Shown: positions 1 through 9,261 of the stretch, one piece after another
Numbering within the stretch: position 1 is the stretch's first letter
How the letters are laid out: each line of letters opens with the position of its first letter
Assembly: GCF_016428595.1 (NCBI RefSeq)
Contig: NZ_JAELVQ010000001.1
Coordinates: forward strand, 248,001-312,000
Direction of reading: 5' to 3'
Origin: Snuella sedimenti
GTDB taxonomy: Bacteria; Bacteroidota; Bacteroidia; Flavobacteriales; Flavobacteriaceae
DNA: 64,000 nt
The notes under the pieces: model-generated
Seen by the model: the letters and a program-made list of their open reading frames with translations, nothing else
What the model was told of the DNA's origin: nothing
The model's database searches: none
Position numbers and translations under genes: made by a program

Positions 1-3000
1 TATTTTCTGTTTTTAAAATGACATGGTACATGCCAGCAGTTAAAAATGAAGCTTCTACCTTTATGGTTTGTCCAGTAATTGGTAAAACACGTGCCAATAC
101 AAGTTTACCATTCGTATTGAACATTTTTACAAAGGCTACATTTGCCTCTTCATTGCCTATATTTACATACAAATCATCAACAAAAGGATTGGGGTATACC
201 AGTATATCATCATTAAGTACAATACGTTTCTCAAATACTCCTTGACAGTCTTTGTCGGTAGTCACTTTTAAACTATTAACACCCGATTTTAAACCCAACG
301 ACACTTTCCCTTCTGTGGTTATTGTAGTTTCTCCGTTAAGTGTCACCTCATAGACATCTCCATTAAACATAGATAAGTCTAACGCCTTCGAAGTTGCATC
401 GTATTTTGCTAGAACAGCCAAATCTGAAGGTTCACTTATCGTTACATCATAACAGCGTTCAAATCCTGTTTCACCTTCAACGGTAATACATAACTGATAC
501 ACTCCTGAATTTAAATTATCAATCGTTAGTTGATTGGTAAAGTTAAGATTGGACTGACTACCATTTCCCTGCAATGAAACTTGATAATTGTGTGTTTCCA
601 AAGCACTTATAACTACCTGGCCATTATTACTTGTCCTACATGTTTCAGCAACCGTAGTTATTGTAAAATTATTAGCTGGTAAATTAAATGCTTCACAACC
701 ATTCCCATCAACTAAAACGCCTAAAGGTGTTTCCGAACATAGATCGTCAATATCCAAAACACCGTCGTTATCATCGTCATCATCACAAGCATCACCTATA
801 CCGTCATTATCAAAATCGGCCTGATCTGGATTGTCCACATCGGGACAGTTATCGTAGATACAGCCAATAAGTGTCAATTCTGCTATAGACGTCCAAGCAC
901 CACCATTCACTTCAGACAAAGTCTTAATTCTCATATACCTTGCCACTATAGGTGTTGTAAATTCTAAATTCTGTGGTGCAGACGAGTTTTCAAAAGTTCC
1001 TGTAAAATCGGCTTCTCCCCAATTTGTTTTATCATTACTAAAATAAATTTCGTATTCATTTATTCGTCCATTTTGTCCGCTCTGTCTTGGTAAATATGTA
1101 AACTTACTGAGGCTATAAAAGCCGCCCAAGTCAATTTGGATTTCATGAGGATAGGGATCTGTTCCCGTGCTCCATCTGGTATGCCAAATGGTATCGGGAT
1201 CACCATCGAAAGCCATCGTTGCTAACCCAGGATAGTTAGTTTCTTCACTATCGGCATATAATAGACTCCATTCTTCTTTTGGTAACTCGGCAGGGTTGCT
1301 ACAGTCATTTATGGAAGGACAGGTTGTTGTGGTAACCATATCTACTATGGTTTTCACATACTCAATTCCATTTTGCGTTACGGTTAAAGTAACATTGTAG
1401 GAACCAGGAGTTCCTAAGACTACTTTTGGATTCCTTATGTTAGCATCACTAATATATTGAGGAGCTGGTGATATGTCCCATTTCCATGAGGCTCCACTAT
1501 GTTTTAAAATGGAGTGATCGTCAAAATACAAGGTATCGGTCATACAGTTAAACGCCTTTTTCTGTACCCAAGGATTCACGATAGGTTTAAAATCTTCTTG
1601 TAAAGGCGATTCCCATACACCACCGCCTCCAGCTACCCTTATTTTTCCATCGCGATAAAACGAAATAGCTGTATTTACATCAAAATTTTGGGGATAATTG
1701 TTTTCAAACAAACTCCAATTGGTCATATCGGAGGTTCTGTAATATACTTTTGCCCCTGTTCCATTCCTTCGTGTCGTAAACAAATAAACAAGGTCTTTTC
1801 CCGTACTGGTAGGTTGGATAGCCAAACATTTGGTATACGCATCAATGGCTCCAGAAATGTTTTCCCAAGTATCCCCACCATTGGTCGATTTAAAGATCAA
1901 GCCTTTATCTGCTGACCAAGTACCATTGGCATAACAGGCATAAATCGTATTTTCATCGTAAGGTGATATAACTAAACTTGTTTTGCCTTTCATTTTAGAA
2001 CCTCCGTAGCTAGCACTTCCCAAAGTTGGTTTATGAGTCCATGTTAGCCCCTGATCGGTACTTTTGTACAATCCGTTTCCCTTTACATCGACATACATAA
2101 CATTAGGGCTTGTTGCACTAATAGAAATGCCCATTACTTTATCAGGAAAGGCATGTAACGATTCAAAATTTACACCCATATCGGTACTTTTCCATAAATC
2201 ATTACCTTCTCCCAAAAATATAATCTCATAATAGTTTGGATGGTGCACCAAACTCCCTCTGTTACCACCATATTCGAGCATGTTGGGAAACTTCGTGAAA
2301 TTAAATCGCCCTTCTGGTTGCCCTTCGGCTGTTTTAGGCAGTATCCACCCGTTGCCTAAATCGTTAAAAGCTACATGCCTGCTTTTCCCTTGCAATACCC
2401 AACCGGTAGGTGATTCGGCACCTCCCATACGCAAGGCTTTATCTCCATAAAAATCGGTTATGGCGGTATTGCCATTATGGTACCTTCCACCAACCACAAT
2501 GTCTTCATTCCATCCTTGATCAAACCCCCACATGTCAGACCCAATTAAATTATTTATCAAAGGTTGGAAATCGGCTTCAAAGGCATCTGTTGAAAAGCTT
2601 ACACCTCCATCAGTGGCTACCCAAACAGAGCCATCGTTTAGCCATTTTATATCTTGAATATCGGGATGAATGGAAAAGCGTCCAAAATACCCACCAATTG
2701 CATCAAAGGTACTCCCTCCATCTTTGGTTTTAAACAACGTTGTAGTCCCTACAAAAAATTCATCTTCATTATTTGGATTGGCTTCCAACACCAAATCGTA
2801 ATATCCTTGACCATTATTATACTTGAATGCATCTGTATTACAGTCTATTATTTTATTCCAAGTCCAACTACCGCCATTATTTGTTCCTTTATATAGCTGA
2901 GGCGTATTATTATCGCTAAGCAGGGTTGTGAATACAATATTTGGATTATCCAATGTTACCGCCAGTAACCCGCCACTCCCATCATTAAACTGATTGGGGA

Positions 3001-3982
3001 AATTGGGCAACGCTGTAAATGTATTGCCTCCATCTAAAGACATAACGGCATCTAACTTACTTGAAGCATTTTGCTTTAAAGCATATATTACATTGGTATC
3101 CCCTGGCTTAAATTCAACATCATAAAATTTACCCGAAGCCTTATTGCTCCAATTGGCACCATCATTACTACTAACATAAACGCCATTATTTGAAGAAGCT
3201 ACAATCTTACTTGGATTTGTATTATCTATTAAAATATGATTGGCCTCAGCATTGCTTAATACAACACTCCAGGTATTACCACCATCGGTAGTTTTGTGGA
3301 TTTTACCATCACTGCACATATAAACGATATTAGGGTTGGTTGGATGAATCGCTATAGCCGTAACACCTCTTAACGCATAATTGGGCGCCAACATGGTCCA
3401 GTTTTGCCCCTTATCTATTGATTTATTAATATATCCTGTTTCGGTTCCTACATATATAATATCTGTATTTGAAGGCGCTACTGCCAAACTATACACATTA
3501 ACTTGCCAGGGTGCCACACCTGGTATTTCCGAAGAACCAGATTCATTTAGCCAAAAAGTTTGTTTGGGACCTAAAAATGACCAGTTGGAATTGGAAGCGT
3601 CCACTATTTTACTAATACCGGATGTTTTAGCCAAAACATTTTGCTCTTTTGTTATTTGATCAAAGTCAGGGATTTCGATTTCTCCTTTATCATTCACATA
3701 AGATATCACAACTTGTTTCCAAATCTTATAATAGCGTATTATTGGGCTCTTTTGTTTTCCATAAATCGCGGTATAATCTTGAAATCCTTTTTCTATCTCA
3801 AAGTAATTGACCGGGTACTCATAGAGCTTTTTAGCCCATTCTGGGAAATTATTATTATACGAGGGCTTATAGGTTTTGATAATACCCGGCAGATCATCAT
3901 AAGGGGTATATTGTTGCTGTGCACTTAGTACATTAACATGTACCAGTAACATTAAACATATAAGGCGTTTTAGTAGTTTCAT
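1..3982 (-). CDS. Large secreted Asp-box propeller protein with PKD, discoidin, thrombospondin-3 and T9SS sorting domains (C-terminus cut off)
   Basis: Reading the minus strand from the ATG at 3982 gives about 1327 residues with no stop before the window edge. It opens with a signal peptide ending near LSAQ (residue 22). Residues about 120-800 hold at least eight Asp-box motifs of the form S/T-x-D-x-G-x-x-W/F (e.g. TTDGGNTWS, STDQGLTWT), typical of sialidase/VPS10/GH74-like propellers. A PKD-like segment follows (about 815-870), then an F5/8 type C (discoidin) domain (about 895-1037), a calcium-binding thrombospondin type 3 stretch rich in DNDGIGDACDDDDD, and near the end a YPNPF motif that marks a T9SS type A sorting domain. 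So it is probably exported across the outer membrane and anchored on the surface. Its substrate cannot be read. It is last in the PUL 1 minus-strand series, but a terminator-like hairpin (4241-4272) separates it from the gene upstream, so it may have its own promoter. Confidence 0.88.
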   Translation of the reverse strand, partial: MKLLKRLICLMLLVHVNVLSAQQQYTPYDDLPGIIKTYKPSYNNNFPEWAKKLYEYPVNYFEIEKGFQDYTAIYGKQKSPIIRYYKIWKQVVISYVNDKGEIEIPDFDQITKEQNVLAKTSGISKIVDASNSNWSFLGPKQTFWLNESGSSEIPGVAPWQVNVYSLAVAPSNTDIIYVGTETGYINKSIDKGQNWTMLAPNYALRGVTAIAIHPTNPNIVYMCSDGKIHKTTDGGNTWSVVLSNAEANHILIDNTNPSKIVASSNNGVYVSSNDGANWSNKASGKFYDVEFKPGDTNVIYALKQNASSKLDAVMSLDGGNTFTALPNFPNQFNDGSGGLLAVTLDNPNIVFTTLLSDNNTPQLYKGTNNGGSWTWNKIIDCNTDAFKYNNGQGYYDLVLEANPNNEDEFFVGTTTLFKTKDGGSTFDAIGGYFGRFSIHPDIQDIKWLNDGSVWVATDGGVSFSTDAFEADFQPLINNLIGSDMWGFDQGWNEDIVVGGRYHNGNTAITDFYGDKALRMGGAESPTGWVLQGKSRHVAFNDLGNGWILPKTAEGQPEGRFNFTKFPNMLEYGGNRGSLVHHPNYYEIIFLGEGNDLWKSTDMGVNFESLHAFPDKVMGISISATSPNVMYVDVKGNGLYKSTDQGLTWTHKPTLGSASYGGSKMKGKTSLVISPYDENTIYACYANGTWSADKGLIFKSTNGGDTWENISGAIDAYTKCLAIQPTSTGKDLVYLFTTRRNGTGAKVYYRTSDMTNWSLFENNYPQNFDVNTAISFYRDGKIRVAGGGGVWESPLQEDFKPIVNPWVQKKAFNCMTDTLYFDDHSILKHSGASWKWDISPAPQYISDANIRNPKVVLGTPGSYNVTLTVTQNGIEYVKTIVDMVTTTTCPSINDCSNPAELPKEEWSLLYADSEETNYPGLATMAFDGDPDTIWHTRWSTGTDPYPHEIQIDLGGFYSLSKFTYLPRQSGQNGRINEYEIYFSNDKTNWGEADFTGTFENSSAPQNLEFTTPIVARYMRIKTLSEVNGGAWTSIAELTLIGCIYDNCPDVDNPDQADFDNDGIGDACDDDDDNDGVLDIDDLCSETPLGVLVDGNGCEAFNLPANNFTITTVAETCRTSNNGQVVISALETHNYQVSLQGNGSQSNLNFTNQLTIDNLNSGVYQLCITVEGETGFERCYDVTISEPSDLAVLAKYDATSKALDLSMFNGDVYEVTLNGETTITTEGKVSLGLKSGVNSLKVTTDKDCQGVFEKRIVLNDDILVYPNPFVDDLYVNIGNEEANVAFVKMFNTNGKLVLARVLPITGQTIKVEASFLTAGMYHVILKTEN

Positions 3983-4285
3983 TATTTTATAAGATTATAA
4001 ATTGGTTAGCTTCAAGAATAGGTAGAGAAGAGCATGTATTTTACATGATTAAGCAAAAACAAACCATCAATTCTCTTTATACATCCTACAAATTTGGCAG
4101 ATATTTATAGATATTTACGGGGTCATTTTAAGCTTAATGGTGGATTATTGAGCGTATCGTGACTATTTCATAAAAACACATAGAAACAATATGGGATAAA
4201 GTGTGTATTTTATTTAGCAATAAAGAATTAGTACGTTATTAAAAGAGAGAGCTATTAAAGCCCTCTCTTTTTAAATTATTAAAAA
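3983..4285. other. Intergenic region between discoidin lipoprotein and Asp-box protein genes
   Basis: About 300 bp without a credible reading frame. It contains the terminator-like hairpin at 4241-4272 and presumably the promoter of the Asp-box gene on the minus strand. No clear -7 box could be picked out. Confidence 0.5.
4241..4272 (-). terminator. Rho-independent terminator after the discoidin lipoprotein gene
   Basis: On the minus strand an AAAGAGAGGGC / GCTCTCTCTTT stem with a short TTTAATA-type loop ends in a T-rich tract, 14 bp after the stop of the upstream gene. Confidence 0.65.
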
Positions 4286-6115
4286 CTAATCTATTAGTCC
4301 GTACACATTAATTTCAGCTAGGAAACAATAAAAATTAGGGCCTTCTGTAGCTTCATACTTTACATAACGGGCTTTGGTTAAAGCAACTTCATAGAATTGT
4401 CCAGCGTCAGTAGTTGCGTCCATATTATATTCACCCAGATCTGTCCAATTGATGCCATCCAAACTTACATAAAACTTATGTTTTATCTGCCCTCTTCCAT
4501 CACCTTGTCTTCTAAATACTTCGAAACCTGCAACTGTTTTTTCAACACCTAAGTCCACAGTAAAGTAGTGTGGGTATGGTGGTTGATTAGGTGACCATTC
4601 ACTATGCCAGAAGGTTCCCAGCTCCCCATCAATGGTGTTGGAGGCCGGAGCATTTCCCATTTCTGATGAAAAGTCAGTAACGGACCAATCTATGTTGTCT
4701 AAACTTTCAATTACATTAATCTCTGCTAAAAAGGCAAAAAAGTTAGAGCCTTCTGTAGCTTCATACTTTACATACCTTGCCAGAACCGGAGTTACCATAT
4801 ATACCTGACCGTCATTAGTATTCGGATCCATATCATATTCACCCAGATCCGTCCAATTGGTTCCATCCAAACTCACATAAAATTTATGTCTAGTTTGCCC
4901 TCTTCCATCACCTTGCCTTCTAAACACTTCAAATCCAGCAATAGTTTTTTCTGCTCCCATATCAAACGCAATATAATGTGGATACCCTGGAGACCCACCA
5001 TTCCATTGGGTGTGCCAGAAAGTACTCAAATCTCCATCTATAGCAGCACTTGCTAAGCCATTTGGAGCTCCTTCAGCAGGTTCTTCTGTTGAAAAATCAA
5101 CAATTGTCCAACTACCTTTGCCTGCTGCTGGCAAAGGCGTTACAGTGAAAGAGATGGATTGCGAATTTCCAGATGTGTCTGAAATTGCAATCTTAATTTC
5201 CTGTTCTTCACTTTTCATCCCTGTAACCGTATAAGTACCTTCAGGGTCAGATGACATCATAGTATTTGTTACTTCACCACCATTTTTATCACTGTTTATA
5301 AAATCAAATGTTAACAATGTATTTTCTGAATTCTCCCAATTCGCAATTACGCCTCCAGAAATTGGATCTAAAGAAAGGCTTGCAAAAACTGATGTAATAG
5401 TACTCGGAAATTCATATGTATTCCAATTTGATGGAAATAAATCTATGGAAGTTTCGCTTCCGTCTTCATCAGCCAAAGTAGGCACATAAAAAGTCCTATA
5501 CATAATTGGATTCGATGGAGAAGCATTTGGTAATGCAATTGCAGATTCATCTTCTTCAATAGTTACAATAACCTCTTCATCATTAATGTTCGTATACTTA
5601 ACTTCAGTTTTGCGTTGAAATTCATCGCCACTTATTGCAAATTGAATTTCACCATCGGCACCATCAAACGAAACCCCATTAACACTTCTTGCCTCAAGAT
5701 TAGACATATAATTTTCTCCATATGCTGAGCCAAATACCGTAACAGGAACCGACTCATTATCATCGGCATCCTTACTGTACACTTTAAACTCATAACTTTT
5801 CTCTTCCAATTCGGTTATATAAAGTTTTAATGTATCAGTATGGTTATCAGATTTCGAGTATGGAAACGTCTTCGTTTTATTTCCTTTGTCCCATGTCACG
5901 ACTATTTCGTTTACATTAAAGGCTCCACTAATAAAACCGGAAATCAACACTCTTTTATTACCTGCAAAAGATTGTAAAGAGTCTGCTTTATTAGTATACT
6001 TTGTTTCTCCATCCTTAATATATTGGCTGTGCATATCTTCCATATCCTGACACGAAAAGAAAACACCTAAGACAGAAATAAGCGAGTATATTAAATATTT
6101 CATTGTTTTTTTCAT
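4286..6115 (-). CDS. Surface lipoprotein: DUF4998-like domain plus two tandem F5/8 type C (discoidin) domains
   Basis: A 609-residue protein with a lipoprotein signal (lipid cysteine Cys22 in FFSC) followed by QDMED, acidic residues like the Bacteroidota surface-export signal. Residues about 25-215 resemble the DUF4998 domain found in PUL-encoded lipoproteins. Residues about 340-475 and 478-609 are two discoidin domains, nearly copies of each other (both contain AGFEVFRRQGDGRGQ and ARYVKYEATEG). Discoidin domains bind carbohydrate, so this is probably a surface glycan-binding protein serving the SusC/SusD pair just upstream. It starts 10 bp after the DUF4959/DUF5000-type gene and is presumably in the same operon. 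No catalytic motif was seen. Confidence 0.85.
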   Translation of the reverse strand: MKKTMKYLIYSLISVLGVFFSCQDMEDMHSQYIKDGETKYTNKADSLQSFAGNKRVLISGFISGAFNVNEIVVTWDKGNKTKTFPYSKSDNHTDTLKLYITELEEKSYEFKVYSKDADDNESVPVTVFGSAYGENYMSNLEARSVNGVSFDGADGEIQFAISGDEFQRKTEVKYTNINDEEVIVTIEEDESAIALPNASPSNPIMYRTFYVPTLADEDGSETSIDLFPSNWNTYEFPSTITSVFASLSLDPISGGVIANWENSENTLLTFDFINSDKNGGEVTNTMMSSDPEGTYTVTGMKSEEQEIKIAISDTSGNSQSISFTVTPLPAAGKGSWTIVDFSTEEPAEGAPNGLASAAIDGDLSTFWHTQWNGGSPGYPHYIAFDMGAEKTIAGFEVFRRQGDGRGQTRHKFYVSLDGTNWTDLGEYDMDPNTNDGQVYMVTPVLARYVKYEATEGSNFFAFLAEINVIESLDNIDWSVTDFSSEMGNAPASNTIDGELGTFWHSEWSPNQPPYPHYFTVDLGVEKTVAGFEVFRRQGDGRGQIKHKFYVSLDGINWTDLGEYNMDATTDAGQFYEVALTKARYVKYEATEGPNFYCFLAEINVYGLID

Positions 6116-6125
6116 AATGTTTTTT

Positions 6126-7319
6126 TTAATTAATTACATTTCCCCAGAAGGTCAATTCAGAAAAGTTTATAAACCCTGCTCCATCCCAAGTTTCTTGAAC
6201 AGCTAAACGGAAATATCTGATCTCAACACTTTCTTCAAAAGTGTATTCATCGCCAGCTAAGAAGTGAGCGATATCTTCATCTGTATTTTGACCAATTGGT
6301 AAGCCGGAAGGTTTTATTGACTCACAACCTCTTAATTTTATCCAATTATCTAAATTACCATCACTGCCTGGTAATTCCTTAGCACCATAAAGGGTATATG
6401 ATTTTGGGTTTCCATGTGTATACGCCCAATGTTGCTGATTAGGCGCTCTTTGGAATAACTTAATACGACTTAAAACCACATTTGCCCCCAAATCTATCGT
6501 CATGATACTTGGCCTTGGGTGATCACCCTGTGTATGCACAATAGATCCCAAATCATCATCAAATGCATTCCAATAATCACCTTCCCAAGCATCCCAGTTA
6601 TCATCATTAGCCAAAACAACTTTTTGAAACTTTGCTTTGTCCAAACGCTCCTCAAACAAAGGTGTTAATAACTTATCTGGAGTTCCTGGATAAATAGTAT
6701 CAGAAAAATTATCATACCGATCTCTTATTACTGCTGCAAAAGGCTGTGGTACAGACTCAAAACCTCTTAAAGAATGACTGGTCTCTGATTGCGATGTATA
6801 TACAGTATGCACATTCTCCAACTCCCCTTGTTCGTTTTCCGCAAAAAGCAAAATAGCAATTGGTGTTTGCTGTTCGTTAACCCATTTAAACTTAGCACCT
6901 CCAAAATCGGGTGTAATTTCCATAGCTCCCTTTATTATATGTACTGGAGGCATTAATGGAGAGGCTGTAAATGAAACCCCTTTTGATACGTTTTCCGATC
7001 TATCTACGGCATAAACCGTAACTTCCTTTTCACTTGTATCTCCAAAACCAAGTATTTGAATTTTATTATCGTAAATGGAAGCTCTTACTTCTGCCATTTC
7101 TCCTTTGGAGTTTTCATACACGGCCTTTACATATAATAGATCCTTATCACTTGGAAGATCATACGATATATCGAAACCGCCATTAATAGAGGTATAACTT
7201 AAATTTTCTATTGCACTAGGTATAACATCATCGGATGTTATGGGATTATGCTCGTAGTCTTCCTGACAGGCTAGCAAAATAAAGGTGCAAACTAATAGTA
7301 GACTTAATATTTTTTTCAT
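6126..7319 (-). CDS. Surface lipoprotein of the DUF4959/DUF5126/DUF5000 family
   Basis: A 397-residue protein with lipid cysteine Cys18 (LLAC) followed by QEDYE, which fits surface export. The layout matches the PUL-associated DUF4959-DUF5126-DUF5000 architecture: two fibronectin-like regions (about 20-125 and 126-225) and a C-terminal discoidin-like domain (about 240-397, with SIMTIDLGANVVLSRIKLFQR and a terminal SELTFWGN strand). Such proteins lie directly after susD in many Bacteroidota loci and are thought to help bind glycan at the surface. It lies 43 bp after susD and 10 bp before the next lipoprotein gene. The family assignment rests on recalled architecture, not a search. Confidence 0.82.
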   Translation of the reverse strand: MKKILSLLLVCTFILLACQEDYEHNPITSDDVIPSAIENLSYTSINGGFDISYDLPSDKDLLYVKAVYENSKGEMAEVRASIYDNKIQILGFGDTSEKEVTVYAVDRSENVSKGVSFTASPLMPPVHIIKGAMEITPDFGGAKFKWVNEQQTPIAILLFAENEQGELENVHTVYTSQSETSHSLRGFESVPQPFAAVIRDRYDNFSDTIYPGTPDKLLTPLFEERLDKAKFQKVVLANDDNWDAWEGDYWNAFDDDLGSIVHTQGDHPRPSIMTIDLGANVVLSRIKLFQRAPNQQHWAYTHGNPKSYTLYGAKELPGSDGNLDNWIKLRGCESIKPSGLPIGQNTDEDIAHFLAGDEYTFEESVEIRYFRLAVQETWDGAGFINFSELTFWGNVIN

Positions 7320-7362
7320 TTTCGTTAAGTTTTCGATTAAACTTTAATTTTACATAATAAAC

Positions 7363-9249
7363 TTACCACCCTGGATTTTGTATTAAATTAGGGTTGTTTA
7401 CAATTTCACCTTCAGCTATAGGCCACAAATAATCTTTTTGTGTGAAAGACGGGTTATACAATGTTTTTACATTATAATAATCTTCAGCATCCTGCGCTAA
7501 AACGTTCCAACCTTTGATAGGCTTATTCATATAACGTTCAGTTAATTTCCAGCGTCTTAAATCCCAAAACCTTGCTCCTTCAAATGCCAATTCGATCATT
7601 CTTTCTTGCTGAATGATCTCTCTCATCCCCGATTTAGTTGAAGGTTTTGTTGGTTCATTCGAATGGTTCGCCCAACTTTGGACAACACCATCTAGCCCTG
7701 CTCTTTCTCTCACAAGATCTATATATTCATATACCTCATTATCTGGTGTCCCTTTTACTTCATTTAAAGCCTCGGCATAGTACAGATACAAATCGGCCAA
7801 ACGTATAATTGGGAATGCATATCTATCGGCATTAAGAGATGTTCCATTTCTTACGGTTGTCTTTATGTTTATCAATTTTTTAGGCCAATAGCCTGTAACG
7901 GAATATTGACTTACTTCAAAAACAGAAGCAAACTCTCCTCTTCGTCCATGTATATACCAAGGATCCGTATCCAACTCCCTTCCATTTCCAAACCAAGTAC
8001 CTCTATCGAAAGATAAATCGGCATAAAAACGGGTTTCTCTATTAAAATTTAGAATAGCCGTTTGCTGTCCTGGTTCTACATGAAAACGATCCTCTGTTTC
8101 TGCAGATCTGCGCTTATAGCGGTTTTCGTAATCAAATGACACATCTTCGTTAATAGGCACCCCATTTTCTGAATAATACATTTCAGCAACCCTTAATGTA
8201 GGCGCATGCCTTGAAGCTACAGGATTTGTTGTATAACCATATAATCTCGGCATTGCTTGGTATTGTATATCCGTAGTACTACTGGTATGCCCCCAAATTA
8301 ATTCTTTATTCCATTTTTCTGTAATGCGACATCTTAATGCTGCCTTCATCAAGGTTGTATCGTTTTGTTGAAATGGATCGGCATAGTCCTCTTTTTGGTA
8401 AAGCGACATTCCCGCAGATTGACAAATATCAATAGCTTCCTTGGCTGCATTAGCGGCTCTTAACCACTTGCTTTCGTCATACGATTGAGGAAACAGAGGT
8501 GTCCCTTCAGAATTTGTCATTCCAGAATACACAGGATTCCCATTAAATAGTGGGCTGGCATAGGTCATTAAAACCCGTGTTTTCATAGCAGCCGCTATTG
8601 GCTTTGTTATACGCCCCATGTCTTCATCCTCAAATTGTAATGTAACCGGTAAATCTGCAATCGCTTTATCCAATAAACCTATTACATACTCAAAGCCTTC
8701 CTCTAAAGTATTTCGTTCTGCTTTTACATCTTCTGTAGACGCTGTAACACTTATGGCCTTATCATTAATAACAATAGGCCCGTACATACGCAATAAATAA
8801 AAATGATAATACGCCTTTAAAAAGTTAGCCTCAGCAGCCCATTGTCTTTTTAAATAGTCATCTAAACCCGGCACCTTATCTACATTTTCGAGAAAAATAT
8901 TACAAGTTCTAATACCGATATACAAACTTCTAAAACCTCTCCAATAATCAAACCTAGGACTGGTGATATTTTGAAACCCTTGCGCTACTGCCATTCCACT
9001 GTTACTAGTGCTAAGGACTTCTGGATACCACACCTCATCTCCCGCAGCTAAAGCCGGGTTATTACCTACTCTACTCGGATCGGGCAAGTAAGAATAACAA
9101 CCATAAAGGTATTTCTCCGCATTGTATTGATTTGTGAATGCTAAATCCAAAGTTGCCAGATTATCCGGCACTACGTTTAAATAATCTTTTTCACAAGACA
9201 TGAATGTCATTGCCAGAAGGAATACTAATATATACTTATATTTTATCAT
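7363..9249 (-). CDS. SusD/RagB family nutrient-binding lipoprotein (PUL 1)
   Basis: A 628-residue protein with lipid cysteine Cys19 (FMSC) followed by EKDYLN. SusD features are visible: an N-terminal TPR-type helical region with KRQWAAEANFLKAYYHFYLLRMYG, and a C-terminal part with the hallmark RLADLYLYYAEALNE and QERMIELAFEGARFWDLRRW segments, ending in PIAEGEIVNNPNLIQNPGW. SusD proteins cap the SusC channel and bind oligosaccharide. It begins 12 bp after susC and is surely co-transcribed with it. The substrate is unknown. Confidence 0.95.
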   Translation of the reverse strand: MIKYKYILVFLLAMTFMSCEKDYLNVVPDNLATLDLAFTNQYNAEKYLYGCYSYLPDPSRVGNNPALAAGDEVWYPEVLSTSNSGMAVAQGFQNITSPRFDYWRGFRSLYIGIRTCNIFLENVDKVPGLDDYLKRQWAAEANFLKAYYHFYLLRMYGPIVINDKAISVTASTEDVKAERNTLEEGFEYVIGLLDKAIADLPVTLQFEDEDMGRITKPIAAAMKTRVLMTYASPLFNGNPVYSGMTNSEGTPLFPQSYDESKWLRAANAAKEAIDICQSAGMSLYQKEDYADPFQQNDTTLMKAALRCRITEKWNKELIWGHTSSTTDIQYQAMPRLYGYTTNPVASRHAPTLRVAEMYYSENGVPINEDVSFDYENRYKRRSAETEDRFHVEPGQQTAILNFNRETRFYADLSFDRGTWFGNGRELDTDPWYIHGRRGEFASVFEVSQYSVTGYWPKKLINIKTTVRNGTSLNADRYAFPIIRLADLYLYYAEALNEVKGTPDNEVYEYIDLVRERAGLDGVVQSWANHSNEPTKPSTKSGMREIIQQERMIELAFEGARFWDLRRWKLTERYMNKPIKGWNVLAQDAEDYYNVKTLYNPSFTQKDYLWPIAEGEIVNNPNLIQNPGW

Positions 9250-9261
9250 AATCTTTTCTTT

